From the NCBI GenBank assembly GCA_029961685.1, contig JARWKL010000002.1, positions 19,932,908-19,996,907 of the forward strand: a stretch of DNA of 64,000 bases, given 5' to 3'. The notes beneath the pieces were generated by a model. That model did no database searches. It saw only the letters and a program-made list of their open reading frames with translations, and was not told where the DNA came from. The first letter of the stretch is position 1. Each line of letters opens with the position of its first letter. The translations under genes and the position numbers were made by a program. The stretch comes from Aristolochia californica (lineage: Eukaryota; Streptophyta; Magnoliopsida; Piperales; Aristolochiaceae). Below are positions 12,605-28,400 of the stretch, one piece after another.

Positions 12605-15600
12605 CATGTTAGGATCAATTAGAAATCTCTTTCTTATAAACTTCCACCAAGCTATTAGGGGTTGTACTAGTGGAATTTCCCAAACATCGATAACAAAACT
12701 TTGGCGTTCATTTTTAGTGGGTGAAATAATTTTCTTCACTTACATTTATTATAGTTTTCAAATTTTTTTGCATACAAGAACCCTGAAATTTTCATTTTGT
12801 TTACGAGAAAAGTTTGGATTTGATAAAAAATTTAACATCCAAAATGGAAATGCAAAAAGTGTTGAGGAAGATAATTCCAAAAAGTATCTCTGATTCTGAA
12901 GTATAGGCAAAAAGTGGATTGTTTGGCTCATGTAAATATCCAACCACACGTTAACTTTAGAATGTAATTTTTTCTACTCCTAAAATTTTTGGATCATTAG
13001 GTCATTTGCATCTTCAACATGTTTCTGGCATGCATATCCACCGCATTTAAAACATGTTAGGATCAATTAGAATCTCTTTCTTATAAAATTCCACCAAGCT
13101 ATTAGGGTTTGTACTAGTGGAATTTCCCAAACATGGATAACAAAACTTTGGAGTTCATTTTTAGTGCATGACATAATTTTCTTCACTTACATTTATTATA
13201 GTTTTCAAATTTTTTTGCATACATGAACTCTAAAATTTTCATTTTGTTTACGAGATAAGTTTGGATTTGAAAAAAAATTTAACATCCAAAATGGAAATGC
13301 AAAAAGTGCGGAGGAGAGATAATTCCAAAAAGTATCTCTGATTTTGAAGGATAAGGAAAAAGTGGGTTGTTTGGCTCTAGTAAATATCCAACCACACGGT
13401 AACTTGACAATTTATTTTTTTCTACTCCTTGAAATTTTTGGATCATTAGGTCATTTGCCTCTTCAACATGTTTCTGGAAGCCATACCCACCACATTTAAA
13501 ACATGTTAGGATCAATTAGAAATCTCTTTCTTTTAAAATTCCACCAAGCTATTAGGGTTTGTACTAGTGGAATTTCCCAAACATGGATAAGAAAACTTTG
13601 GAGTTCATTTTTAGTGCCTGAAATAATTTTCTTCACTTACATTTATTATAGTTTTCAAATTTTTTTGCATACATGAACTCTAAAATTTTCATTTTGTTTA
13701 CGAGAAAAATTTGGATTTGAAAAAACGTTAAACATACGAAATGGTACTGCAAAAAGTTCGGAGAGAGATAATTCGAAAAAGTATCTCTGATTTCGAAGGA
13801 TAGGCAAAAAGTGGGATGTTCGGCTCTCGTAAATATCCAACCACATGTTAACTTGAGAATTTAAGTTTTTCTCGTCCTTGAAATTTTTGGATCATTAGGT
13901 TATTTGCATCTTCGACATGTTTCTAGGATGCATACCCACCACATTTAAAACATGTTAGGATCAATTCGAAATCTCTTTTTTATAAAATTCCACCAAGCCA
14001 TTAGGGGTTATCCTAGTGGAATTTCCCAATCATGGCTAGCAAAACTTTGGAGTTCATTTTTAGCTCGCGAAATAATTTTCCTCACTTACATTTATTATAG
14101 TTTTCAAATTTTTTTGAATATGTGAACTCTAAAATTTTCGTTTTGTTTACGAGAAAAGCTGGACAAGTTTGGATTTGAAAAAAAATTGAACATCCAAAAT
14201 GGAAATGCCTAAAGTGCTGAGGGAGATAATTCAAAAAAGTATCTCTGATTTTGAAGGATAGGCAAACAGTGAGTTGTTTGGCTCTGGTAAATATCCAACC
14301 ACACTTTAACTTGAGAATTTAATTTTTTCTACTCCTTGAAATTTTTGGATCATTAGGTCATTTTATTCTTCCACATGTTTCTTGCATGCAAACCCACCAC
14401 ATTTAAAACATGTTAGGATCAATTAGAAATCTCTTTCTTATAAAATTCCGCCAAGCTATTAGGGGTTGTACTAGTCGAATTTCCCAAACAGGGGTAACAA
14501 AACTTTGGAGTTCATTTTTAGGGTGTGAAATAATTTTTTCACTTACATTTATTATTGTTTTAGAATTTTTTTTGCATACATGAACTCTAAAATTTTCATT
14601 TTGTTTACAAGAAAAGTTTGGAATTCGAAAAAAATTGAACATCCAAAAGGGAAATGGAAAAAGTGCTGAGAGAGATAATTCCCAAAAGTATCTCTGATTT
14701 TGAAGGATTGGCAAAATCTGGGTTGTTTGCCTCTGGTATATATCCAACCACACGTTACCATGAGAATTTAATTTTTTCTTCTCCTTGAAATTTTTGGATC
14801 ATTAGGTCATTTGCCTTTTCAACATGTTTCTGCCATCCATACCCACCACATTTAAAACATGATAGGATCAATAAGAAATCTCTTTCTTATATAATTCCAC
14901 CAAGCTATTAGGGGTTGTACTAGTGGAATTTCCCAAACATGGATAACAAAACTTTGGAGTTCATTTTTAGTGCGTGAAATAATTTTCTTCACTTCAAATT
15001 ATTATAGTTTTCAATTTTTTTTGCATACATGAACTCTAAAATTTTCATTTTGTTTACGAGAAAAGTTTGGATTTGAAAAAAAATTGAAGATCCAAAATGG
15101 TAATAGAAAAAGTGCGGAGAGAGATAATTCCAAAAAGTATCTTTGATTTCGAAGGATAGGCAAAAAGTAGGATGTTGGGCTCAGGTAAATATCCAACCAC
15201 ACGTTAACTTGAGAATTTAATTTTTTGTCCTCCTTGAAATTTTTGGATCATTAGGTTATTTGCATCTTCGAGATGTTTCAAGGATGCATACCCACCACAT
15301 TTAAAACATGTTAGGATCAATCCGAAATCTCTTTCTTATAAAATTCCACGAAGCTATTAGGGGTTGTACTACAGAACTTTCCCAAACATGGAAAGCAAAA
15401 CTTTGGAGTTCATTTTTAGTGCGTGAAATAATTTTCTTCACTTACATTTATTATAGTTTTCAAATTTTTTTGCATACATGAACTCTAAAATTTTCATTTT
15501 GTTTACGAGAAAAGTTGGACAAGTTTGGATTTGAAAAAAAATAGAACATCCAAAATGGAAATGGCGAAAGTGCTAAGAGAGATAATTCAAAAAAGTGTCT

Positions 15601-18600
15601 CTGATTTTGAAGGAAAGGTAAAAAGTGAGTTGTTTGGCTTTGGTAAATATTCAACCACACTTTAACTTGTGAATTTATTTTTTTCTACTCGAAATTTTTG
15701 GATCATTAGGTCATTTTCATCTTCAACATGTTTCTTGCATGCAAACCCACCACATTTAAAACATGTTAGGATCAATTAGAAATCTCTTTCTTATAAAATT
15801 CTACAATGCTATTAGGGGTTGTACTAGTCGAATTTCCCAAACAAGGATAACAAATCTTTGGAGTTCATTTTTAGTGCTTGAAATTATTTTCTTCACTTAC
15901 ATTTATTATTGTTTTAGAATTTTTTTTGCATACATGAACTCTAAAATTCTCATTTTGTTTACGAGAAAAGTTGGACAAGTTTGAATTTGAAAAAAAATTG
16001 AACATCCAAAATGGAAATGCCGAAAGTGCTAAGAGAGATAATTCAAAAAAGTGTCTCTAATTTTGAAGGAAAGGCAAAAAGGTGAGTTGTTTGGCTCTGG
16101 TAAATATCCAACCACACTTTAACTTGAGGATTTAATTTTTTCTACTCAAAATTTTTGGATCATTAGGTCATTTTCATCTTCAATATGTTTCTTGCATGCA
16201 TAACCACCACATTTAAAACATGTTAGGATCAATTAGAAATCTCTTTCTTATAAAATTCCACCAAGCTATCAAGGGTTGTACGAGTGGAATTATCCAAACA
16301 TGAATACCAAAACTTTGGAGTTCATTTATAGTGTGTAAAATAATTTTTTTCATTTACATTTATTATTGTTTTCAAATTTCTTTGCATACATGAACTCTAA
16401 AATTTTCATTTTGTTTACGAGAAAAGTTTGGATTTGAAAAAAAATTGAACATCCAAAATGGAAATACAAAAAGTGCGGAGGAGAGATAAATCCAAAAAGT
16501 ATCTTTAATTTTGAAGGATAGGCAAAAAGTGGGTTGTTTGGCTCTGGTAAATATCCAACCACACGTTAACTTGAGAATTTAATTTTTTCTTCTCCTTGAA
16601 ATTTGAGGATCATTAGGTCATTTGCCTCTTCAACATGTATCTGGCATCCATACCCACCACATTTAAATCATGTTAGGATCAATAAGAAATCTCTTTCTTC
16701 TAAAATTCCACCAAGCTATTAGGGGTTGTACTAGTGGAATTTCCCAAACATGGATAACAAAACTTTGGAAATCATTTTTAATGAGTGAAATAATTTTCTT
16801 CACTTACATTTATTATAGTTTTCAATTTTTTTTGCGTTTATGAACTCTAAAATTTTCATTTTGTTTAGTAGAAAAGTTTGGATTTGAAAATAAAATTGAA
16901 CATCCAAAATGGAAATGCAAAAAGTGCTGAGAGAGATAATTACTAAAAGTTTCTCTGATTTCGAAGGATAGGCAAAAAGTGGGTTTATTTGGCTCTGGTA
17001 AATTTCCAACTACACGTTAACTTGAGAATTTAATTTTTTCTACTCCTTGAAATTTATGGATCATTAGGTCATTTGCATCTTCAACATGTTTTAGGCATGC
17101 ATACACACCACATTTAAAACATGGTAGAATCAATTAGAAATTTATTTCTTATAAAATTCCACCAAACTATTAGGGGTTGTACTAGTAGAATTTCCCAAAC
17201 AAGGATAACAAAACTTTGGAGTTCATTTTTAGTGCGTGAAATAATTTTCTTCACTTACATTTATTATAGTGTTCAAATTTTTTTGCTTACATGAACTCTA
17301 AAATTTTCATTTTGTTTACGAGAAAAGTTTGGATTTGAAAAAAAATTGAACATGCAAAATGGAAATGCAAAAAGTGGTAAGCGAGATAATTCCAAAAAGT
17401 ATCTTTGATTTTGAAGCTTAGGCAAAAAGTGGGATGTGGGGCTCTGGTAAATATCCAACCACACGTTAGCATGAGAATTTAATTTTTTCTCCTCCTTGAA
17501 ATTTTTGGATCATTAGGTTATTTGCATCATCAACATGTTTCTAGTATGCATACCCACCACATTTAAAACATCCAAAGATCAATTAGAAATCTCTTTCTTA
17601 TAAAATTCCACCAAGCTATAGGGGTTGTACTAGTGGAATTTCCCAAACATGGATACCAAAACTTCGGAGTTCATTTTTAGAGCGTGAAATAATTTTCTTC
17701 ACTTACATTTATTATAGTTTTCAAATTGTTTTAAATACAAGAACTCTAAAATTTTCATTTTTTTTACGAGAAAAGTTGGACAAGTTTGGATTTGAAAAAA
17801 AATTAAACACCCAAAATGGAAATGCCGAAAGTGCTAAGAGAGATAATTCAAAAACTTATCTCTGATTTTGAAGGATATGCAAAAAGTGAGTTGTTTGGTT
17901 CTAGTAAATATCCAACCACACTTTAACTTGAGAATTTAATTTTATCTACTCCTTGAAATTTTTGGATCATTTGGTCATTTTCATCTTCAACATGTTTCTT
18001 TCATACAAACCCACCACATTTAAAACATCTAAGGATCAATTAGAAATCTCTTTATTATAAAATTCCACCAGGCTATTAGGGTTTGTACTAGTCGAATTTC
18101 ACAAACATGAATTCCAAAACTTTGGAGTTCATTTTTAGTGCGTAAAATAATTTTCTTCACATACATTTATTATAGTTTTCAAACTTTTTTGCATACATGA
18201 ACTCTAAAATTTTCATTTTGTTTACGAGAAAAGTTTGGATTTGAAAAAAAATTGAACATCCAAAACGGAAATGCAAAAAGTGCTGAGAGTGATAATTCGA
18301 AAAAGTATCTCTGATTTTGAAGGATAGGCAAAAAATGGGTTGTTTGGCTCTAGTAAATATCAAACCACACGTTAACTTGAGAATTTAATTTTTTCAACGC
18401 CTTAAAATTTTCCGATCATTAGGTCATTTGCATCTTCAACATGTTTCTGGCATGCATACCCACCACAATTAAAACATGTTAGGATCAATTAGAAATCTCT
18501 TTCTTATAAAATTCCACCAAGCTATTAGGGGTTGTACTAGTGGAATTTCCCAAACATGGACAACAAAACTTTGGAGTTCATTTTTAGTGCGTGAAATAAT

Positions 18601-20978
18601 TTTCTTCACTTACATTTATTATAGTTTTCAAATATTTTTGCATACATGAACTCTAAAATTTTCATTTTGTTTACGAGAAAAGTTTGGATTTGAAAAAAAC
18701 TTTAACATCCAAAATGGAAATTTAAAAAGTGCTGAGAGAGATAATTCCAAAAAGTATCTCTAATTTTGAAGGATAGGCAAACTGTGGGATGTTAGGCTCT
18801 GGTAAATATCCAACCACACGTTAAATTGAGAATTTAATTTTTTCTCCTCCTTAAAATGTTTGGATCATTACGTTATTTGCATCTTCGACATGTTTCTAGC
18901 ATGCATACCCACCACATTTAAAACATGTTAGGATATATTAGAAATCTCTTTCTTGTAAAATTCCACCAAGCTATTAGGGGATGTACTAGTGGAATTTCCC
19001 AAACATGGATAGAAAAACTTTGGAGTTCATTTTTAGTGCGTGAAATATTTTATTCACTTATATTTGTTATAGTTTTCAAATTTTTTTGGATACATTAACT
19101 CTAAAATTTTCATTTTGTTTACGAGGAAAGTTGGACAAGTTTGGATTTGAAAAAAATTGAACATCGAAAATGGAAATGCCGAAAGTGCTGAGAGAGATAA
19201 TTCAAAAAAGTATCTCTGATTTTGAAGGATAGGCAAAAAGTGAGTTGTTTTGCTCTGGTAAATATCCAACACACTTTAACTTGAGAATTTAATTTTTTCT
19301 ACTTCGTGAAATTTTAGGATCATTAGGTCATTCTCATCTTCAACATGTTTCTTGCATGCAAACCCCACTACATTTAAAACATGTTAGAATCAATAAGAAA
19401 TCTCTTTCTTATAAAATTCCACCAAGCTATTTCGGGTTGTACATGTGGAATTTTCGAAACATGGATAACAAAAGTTTGGAGTTCATTTATAGTACGTGAA
19501 ATAATTTTCTTCTCTCACATTTATTGTAGTTTTCAATTTTTTTTGCATACATGAACTCTAAAATTTTCATTTTGTTTACGAGAAAAGTTTGGATTTGAAA
19601 AAAAATTGAACATCCAAAATGGAAATGCAAAAATTGCTGAGAGAGATAATTCCAAAAAGTATCTCTGATTTTGAAGGATTGGCAAAAAGTGGGTTATTTG
19701 TCTCTGGTATATATCCAACCATACGTTAACTTGAGCATTTAATTTTTTCTTCACCGAGAAATTTTTGGATCATTAGGTCATTTGCATCTTCAACATGTTT
19801 CTGGCATGCATACGCACCACATTTAAAACATGTTAGGATCAATTAGAAATCTCTTTCTTATAAAATTCCGCCAAGCTATTAGGGGTTGTACTAGTGGAAT
19901 TTCTCAAACATGGATTAAAAAACTTTTGAGTTCATTTTTAGTGCGTGAAATAATTTGCTTCACTAACATTTATTATAGTTTTCAATTTTTTTGCATCAAT
20001 GAACTCTAAAATTTTCATTTTGTTTACGAGAAAAGTTTAGATTTGAAAAAAATTGAACATCCAAAATGGAAATGCAAAATGTGTTCAGAGAGATAATTCA
20101 AAAAGTATCTCTGATTTTGAAGGATAGGAAAAAAGTGGGATGATGGGCTCTGGTTAATATCCAACCACACGTTAACTTGAGAATTTAATTTTTTCTCCTC
20201 CTTGAAATTTTTGGATCATTAGGTTATTTGGCTCTTCGACTTGTTTCTAGCATGCATACCCACCACATTTAAAATATGTTAGGATCAATTAGAAATCTCT
20301 TTCTGATAAAATTCCCCCAAGCTATTAGGGGTTGTACTAGTGGAACTTCCCAAACATGGATAGAAAAACTATGGAGTTCATTTTTAATGCATGAAATAAT
20401 TTTCCTCACTTACATTTATTATAGTTTTCAAATTTTTTTGCACACATGAACTCTAAAATTTAAATTTTGTTTACGAGAAAAGTTGGATAAGTTTGGATTT
20501 GAAAATAAATTGAACATCCAAAATGGAAATGCCGAAAGTGCTAAGAGAGATAGTTCAAAAAAGTGTCTCTAATTTTGAAGGATAGGCAAGAAGTGAGTTG
20601 TTTGGCTCTGGTAAATATCCAACCACACTTTAACTTGAGAATTTACATTTTTCTACTCGAAATTTCTGGATCATTAGGTCATTTTCATCTTCAACATGTT
20701 TCTTGCATGCATACCCGCCACATTTATAACATGTTAGGATCAATTAGAAATATCTTTCTTATAAAATTCCACATAGCTAATAGGGGTTGTCCTAATCGAA
20801 TTTCCCAAACATGGATACCAAAACTTTGTAGTTCATTTTTAGTGCGTGAAATAATTTTCTTCACTTACATTTATTATAGTTTTCAATGTTTTTTTGCATA
20901 CATGAACTTTGAAATTTTCATTTTGTTTACGAGAAAAGTTTGGATTTGGAAAAAAATTGAACATCCAAAATGGAAATG

Positions 20979-20988
20979 CAAAAAGTGG
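20979..20988. repeat. Monomer with precise 54-bp deletion at GCAAAAAGTG
   Basis: Only one GCAAAAAGTG is present where the monomer normally has two, separated by about 44 bp with AGAGATAATTCC and TCTCTGATTTTGAAGG between them. This is the reciprocal of the duplication at 60991. Related deletions using the CAAAAAGT copies are seen at 42204-42215 and 44001-44010. Confidence 0.85.
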
Positions 20989-22444
20989 GATTTTTGGCTT
21001 TCGTAAATATCCAACCACACGTCAACTTGGGAATTTGATTTTTTGTTCACCTTGAAATTTTTGGACCATTAGGTCATTTGCATCTTCAACATGTTTCTTG
21101 CATGCATACCCACCATATTTAAAACATGTTAGGATCAATTGGAAATCTCTTTCTTATAAAATTCCACCAAACTATTAGGGGTTGTACTAGTCGAATTTCC
21201 CAAACTTGGGTACCAAAACTTTGGAGTTCATTTTTAGTGTGTAAAAAAATTTTCTTCACTTACATTTACTATAGTTTTCAATTTTTTTTGCATACATGAA
21301 CACTAAAATTTTCTTTTGTTTACGAGAAAAGTTTGGATTTGAAAAAAAAATTGAACATCCAAAATGGAAAAGCAAAAAGTACTGAGAGAGATAATTCCAA
21401 ATAGTATCTTTGATTTTGAAGGACAAGCAAAAAGTGGGTTGTTTGGCTCTGGTAAATATCCAACCACACTTTAATTTGAGAATTTAATTTTTTATCCTCG
21501 TTGAAATTTTTGGATCGTTAGGTCATTTGCATCTTCAACTTGTTTCTGGCATGCATACCCACCACATTTAAAACATGTTAGGATCAATTAGAAATCTCTT
21601 TCTTATAAAATTCCACCAAGCTATGAGGGGTTTTACTAGTGGAATTTCCCAAACATGGATAACAAAACTTTGGAGTTCATTTTTAGTGCGTGAAATAACT
21701 TTCTTCACTTACATTTATTATAGTTTTCAAATTTTTTTGCATACATGAACTCTAAAATTTCATTTTCTTGACGAGAAAAGTTAGACAAGTTTGGATTTTA
21801 AAAAAAAAATTGAACAGCCAAAATGGAAATGCCGAAAGTGCTAAGAGAGATAATTCAAAAAAGTGTCTCTGATTTTGAAGGATAGGCAAAAAGTGAGTAG
21901 TTTGGCTCTCGTAAATATCCAACCACACATTAACTTGAGAATCTAATATTTTCTACTCGAAATTTTTGGATCATTAGGTCATTTTCTTCTTTAACATGTT
22001 TCTTGCATGCATACCCACCACATTTAAAACATGTTAGGATCAATTAGAAATCTCTTTCTTATAAAATTCCACCAAGCTATTATGGGTTGTACTAGTGGAA
22101 TTTCCCAAACATGGATACCAAACTTTGAAGTTCATTTTTAGTGCGTAAAATAATTTTCTTCACTTACATTTATTATAGTTTTCAAATTTTTTTGCATACA
22201 TGAACTCTTAAATTTTCATCTTGTTTATGAGAAAAGTTTGGAGTTCAAAAAAAAATTGAACATCAAAATGGAAATGCAAAAAGTGCGGAGAGAGATAATT
22301 CCAAAAAGTATCTCTGATTTTGAAGAATTGGCAAAAAATGGGTTGTTTGGCTCTGGTAAATATCCAACCACACGTTAACTTGAGAATTTAATTTTTTCTA
22401 CTCCTTGAAATTTTTGGATCATTAGGTCATTTGCCTCTTCAACA

Positions 22445-25400
22445 TGTGTCTGGCATCAAGACCCACCACATTTAAGACATGTTAGGATCAATTAGAAATC
22501 TCTTTCTTTTAAAATTCCACCAAGCTATTAGGGGTTGGACTAATGGAATTTCCCAAACATGGATAACAAAACTTTGGAGTTCATTTTTAGTGCGTGAAAT
22601 AATTTTCTTCACTTACATTTATTATAGTTTTGAAATATTTTTGCATACATGTACTCTAAAATTTTCATTTTGTTTACGAGAAAAGTTATGATTTGAAAAA
22701 AAATTGATCATCCAAAACAGAAATGCAAAAAGTGCTGATAGAGATAATTCCAAAAAGTATATCTGATTTTGAAGGATAGGTAAAAAGTGGGTTGTTTGGC
22801 TCTGGTAAATATTTAACCACACGTTAACTTTGGAATTTACTTTTTTCTACAGCTTGAAAATTTTGGATAATTAGGTCATTTGCATCTTCAACATGTTTCT
22901 AGCATGCATTCCCACCACATTTAAAACATGTTAGGATCAATTAGAAATCTCTTTCTTATAAAATTCTACCAAGCTATTAGGGGTTGTACTAGTGGAATTT
23001 CCCAAACATGGATAACAAAACTTTGGACTTCATTTTTAGTGCGTGAAATAATTTTCTTCATTTACATTTATTGTAAATTTCAAATATTTTTGTATAAATG
23101 AACTCTTAAATTTTCATTTTGTTTACGTGAAAAGTTTTGATTTGAAAAAAAATTGAACATCCAGAAAGGAAATGCAATAAGTGCTGAGAGACATAATTCC
23201 AAAAAGTATCCCTGATTTTGTAGGATAGGCGAAAAGTTGGATGTGGGGCTCTGGTAAATATCCAACCACACGTTAACTTGAGAATTTAATTTTTTCTCCT
23301 CCTTGAAATTTTTGGATCATTAGGTTATTTGCATCTTCGACATGTTTCTTGCATGCATACCCACCACAGTTAAACATGTTAGGATCAATTAGAAATCTTT
23401 TTCTTATAAAATTCCACCTAGCTATTAGTGGTTGTTCTAGTGGAATTTCCCAAACATGGATAGCAAAACTTTGAGTTCATTTTTAGTACGTGAAATAATT
23501 TTCTTCACGTACATTTATTATAGTTTTCAAATGTTTTTGCATACATGAACTCTAAAATTTTCATTTTGTTTACGAGAAAAGTTAGACAAGTTTGGATTTG
23601 AAAAAAAATTGAACATCCAAAATGGAAATGCCGAAAGTGCTAAGAGAGATAATTCAAAAAAGTGTCTCTGATTTTGAAGGATAGGCAAAAAGTGGGTTGT
23701 TTGGCTCTGGTAAATGTCCAACCACACGTTAACTTGAGAATTTAATTTTTTCTACTCCTTGAAAATTTTGGATCATTAGGTCATTTGCATCTTCAACATG
23801 TTTCTGGCATGCATACCCGCCACATTTAAAACATGTTAGGATCAATTAGAAATGTCTTTCTTATATAATTCCACCAAGCTATTAGGGTTGTACAAATCAA
23901 ATTTCCCAAACATGGATTCCAAAACTTTGGAATTCATTTTTATAGCGTAAAATGATTTTCTTCACTTACATTTATTATAGTTTTCAAATTTTTTTGCATA
24001 CATGAACTCTAAAATTTTCTTTTTGTTTACTAGAAAAGTTTGGATTTGAAAAAAAATTGAACATCCAAAATGGAAAAGCTAAAAGTGCTGAGAGAGATAT
24101 TTCCAAAAAGTATCTCTGATTTTGAAGGATAAGCAAAAAGTGGGTTGTTTGGCTCTGGTAAATATCGAACTACACTTTAACTTGAGAATTTAATTGTTTA
24201 TCCTCCTTGAAATTTTTGGATCATTAGGTCATTTGCATCTTCAACATGTTTCTGGCATGCATACCCTCTACATTTAAAACATGTAAGGATCAATTAAAAA
24301 TCTCTTTCTTATAAAATTCCACCAAGCTATTAGGGGTTGTACTAGTCGAATTACCCAAACATGGATAACAAAAATTTGGAGTTCATTTTTAGTGCATGAA
24401 ATAATTTTCTTCACTAACATTTATTATAGTTTTCAATTTTTTTTGCATGCATGAACTCTAAAATTTTCATTTTATTGACGTGAAAAGTTGGACAAGTTTG
24501 GATTTGAAAAAAATTATAATATCCAAAATGGAAATACTGAAAGTGCTGAGAGAGACAATTCAAAAAAGTATCTCTGATTTTGAAGGATAAGCAAAAAGTG
24601 AGTTGTTTGGCTCTGGTAAATATGCAACCACACTTTAACTTGAGAATTTAATTTTTTCTACTCGAAATTTTTGGATCATTAGATCATTTTCATCTTCAAC
24701 ATGTTTCTTGCATGCAAATCCACCACATTTAAAACATGTTAGGATCAATTAGAAATATCTTTCTTATAAAATTCCACCAAGCTAATTGGGGTTGTACTAA
24801 TCGAATTTCCCAAACATTGATACCAATACTTTGTAGTTCATTTTTAGTGCGTGAAATAATTTTCTTCACTTACATTTATTATAGTTTTCAATTTTTTTTG
24901 CATACATGAACTCTGAAATTTTCATTTTATTTACGAGAAAAGTTTGGATTTTGAAAAAATTTGAACATCCAAAACGGAAATGCAAAAAGTGTTGAGAGAG
25001 ATATTTCCAAAAAGTATCTCTAATTTTGAAGGATAGGCAAAAAGTGGGATTATTGGCTTTCGTAAATATCCAACCACACGTCAATTTGAGAATTTGATTT
25101 TTTCTTCACCTTGAAATATTTGGATCAATAGGTCATTTGCATCTTCAACATGTTTCTTGCGTGCATACCCGCCACATTTAAAACATGTTAGGATCAATTA
25201 GAAATCTCTTTCTTATAAATTCCACCAAGCTATTAGAGTTGTACTAGTCGATTTTTCCAAACATGGATACCAAAACTTTGGAGTTCATTTTTAGTGCGTA
25301 AAATGATTTTCTTCACTTACATTTATTATAGTTTTCAAATTTTACTGCATACATGAACTCTAAAATTTTCTTTTTGTTTACGAGAAAAGATTGGATTTGA

Positions 25401-28400
25401 AAAAAAATTGAACATCCAAAATGGAAAAGCAAAAAGTGCTGAGAGAGATAATTCCAAAAAGTATCTCTAATTTTGAAGGATAAGCAAAAAGTGGGTTGTT
25501 TGGCTCTCTGGTAAATATCAAACCACACTTTAACTTGAGAATTTAATTTTTTATCCTCCTTGAAATTTTTGGATCATTAGGTCATTTGCATCTTCAACAT
25601 GTTTCTAACATGCATACCCTCTACATTTAAAACATGTTAGGATCAATTAAAAATCTTTTTCTTATAAAATTCCACCAAGCTATTTGGGGTTGTACTAGTC
25701 GAATTACCCAAACATGGATAACAAAACTTTGGAGTTCATTTTTAGTGCGTGAAATAATTTTCTTCACTAACATTTTTCATAGTTTTTAATTTTGTTTGCA
25801 TGATGAACTCTAAAATTTTCATTTTTTTTACGAGAAAAGTTGGACATGTTTGGATTTGAAAAAAAATATAACATCCAAAATGGAAATACTGAAAGTGCTG
25901 AGAGAGACAATTCAAAAAAGTATCTTTGATGTTGAAGGATAAGCAAAAAGTGAGTTGTTTGACTCTGGTAAATATCCAACCACACTTTAACTTGAGAATT
26001 TAATTTTTTCTACTCGAAATTTTTGGATCATTAGGTCATTTTCATCTTCAACATGTTTCTTGCATGCAAATCCACCACATTTAAAACATGTTATGATCAA
26101 TGAGAAATATCTTTCTTCTAAAATTCTACCAAGCTAATAGGGGTTGTACTAATCGAATTTCCCAAACATGGACACCAAAACTTTGTAGTTAATTTTTAGT
26201 GCATGAAATAATTTTCTTCACTTACATTTATTGTAGTTTAGAATTTTTTTTGCATACATGAACTCTGAAATTTTCATTTTGTTTATGAGAAAAGTTTGGA
26301 TTTGGAAAAAAATTGAATATCCAAAACGGAAATGCAAAAAGTGCTGAGAGAGATAATTCCAAAAAGTATCTCTAATTTTGAAGGATAGGAAAAAAGTGGG
26401 ATTTTTTGCTTTCGTAAATATCCAACCACACGTCAACTTAAGAATTTGATTTTTTCTTCACCTTGAAATTTTTGGATCATTAGGTCATTTGCATCTTCAA
26501 CATTTTTCTTGCATGCATACCCACCACATTTAAAACATGTTAGGATCAATTAGAAATCTCTTTCTTATAAAATTCCACCAAGCTATTAGGGGTTGTACTA
26601 GTCGAATTTCCCAAACGTGGATACCAAACCTTTGGAGTTCATTTTTAGTGTGTAAAATAATTTTCTTCACTTACATTTATTATAGTTTTCAAATTTTTTT
26701 GCATACATGAACTCTAAAATTTTATTTTTGTTTACGAGAAAAGTTTGGATTTGAAAAAAAATTGAACATCCAAAATGTAAAAACAAAAAGTACTGAGAGA
26801 GATAATTCCAAACAGTATCTCTGATTTTGACGGATAACCAAAAGTGGGATGTTTGGCTCTGGTAAATATCCAACCACACTTTAGTTTGAGAATTTAATTT
26901 TTTATCCTCCTTGAAATTTTTGGATCATTAGGTCATTTGCATCTTCAACATGTTTCTGGCATGCATACCCACCACATTTAAAACATGTTAGGATCAATTA
27001 GAAATCTCTTTCTTATAAAATTCCACCAAGCTATTAGGGGTTGTAGCAGTCGAATTTCCCAAATATGGACACCAAAACTTTGGAGTTCATTTTTAGTGCA
27101 TAAAAGAATTTTCTACACTTACATTTATTATAGTTTTCAAAATTTTTTGCATACATGAATTCTAAAATTTTCATTTTGTTTACGAGAAAAGTTTGGATTT
27201 GAAAAAAAAATAGAACATCCAAAATGGAAATGCAAAAAGTGCTGAGAGTGATAATTCCAAAAAGTATCTCTGATTTTGAAGGATAACCAAAAAGTGGGTT
27301 GTTTGGCTCTAGTAAACATCCAACCACACGTTAACTTGAGAATTTAATTTTTTCTACTCCTTGAAAATTTTGGATTATTAGGTCATTTGCATCTTCAACA
27401 TGTTTCTGGCATGCATTCCCACCACATATAAAACATGTTTGGATCAATTAGAAATCGCTTTCTGATAAAATTCCACCAAGCTATTAGGGGTTGTACTAGT
27501 CAAATTTCCCAAACATGGATACAAAACTTTGGAGTTCATTTTTAGTGCATGAAATGACTTTCTTCACTTACATTTATTATAGTTTTCAATTTTTTTTTCC
27601 ATAAATGAACTCTAAAATTTTCATTTTGTTTACGTGAAAAGTTTGGATTTGAAAAAAAATTTTAACATCCAAAATGGAAATGCAAAAAGTACCGAGAGAG
27701 ATAATTCCAAAAAGTATCTTAGATTTTGAAGGATAGGCAAAAAGTGGGATGTTGGGCTGTGGTAAATATCCAACCACACGTTAACTTGAGAATTTAATTT
27801 TTTCTCCTCCTTGAAATTTTTGGATCATTAGGTTATTTGCATCTTCGACATGTTTCTAGCATCCATACCCACCACATTTAAAACATGTTAGGATCAATTA
27901 GAAATCTCTTTCTTATAAAATTCCACCAAGCTATTAGGGGTTGTACTAGTCGAATTTCCCAAACATGGATAACAATACTTTAGAGTTCATTTTTATTGCG
28001 TGAATTAAATTTCTTCACTTACATTTATTGTAGTTTTCAAATTTTTTTGCATACATGAACTCTAAAACTTTCATTTTGTTGACGAGAAACATTGGACAAG
28101 TTTGGATTTGAAAAAAAAATTGAACATCCAAAATGGAAACGCCGAAAGTGCTAAGAGAGATAATTCAAAAAAGTGTCTCTGATTTTGAAGGATAGGCAAA
28201 AAGTGAGTAGTTTGGCTCTGGTAAATACCCAACCACACTTAAACTTGAAAATCTAATGTTTTCTACTTGAAATTTTTGGATCATTAGGTCATTTTCTTCT
28301 TTAACATGTTTCTTGCATGCATACCCTCTACATTTAAAACAAGTTAGGATCAATTTGAAATCTCTTTCTTATAAAATTCCACCAAGCTATTACGGGTTGT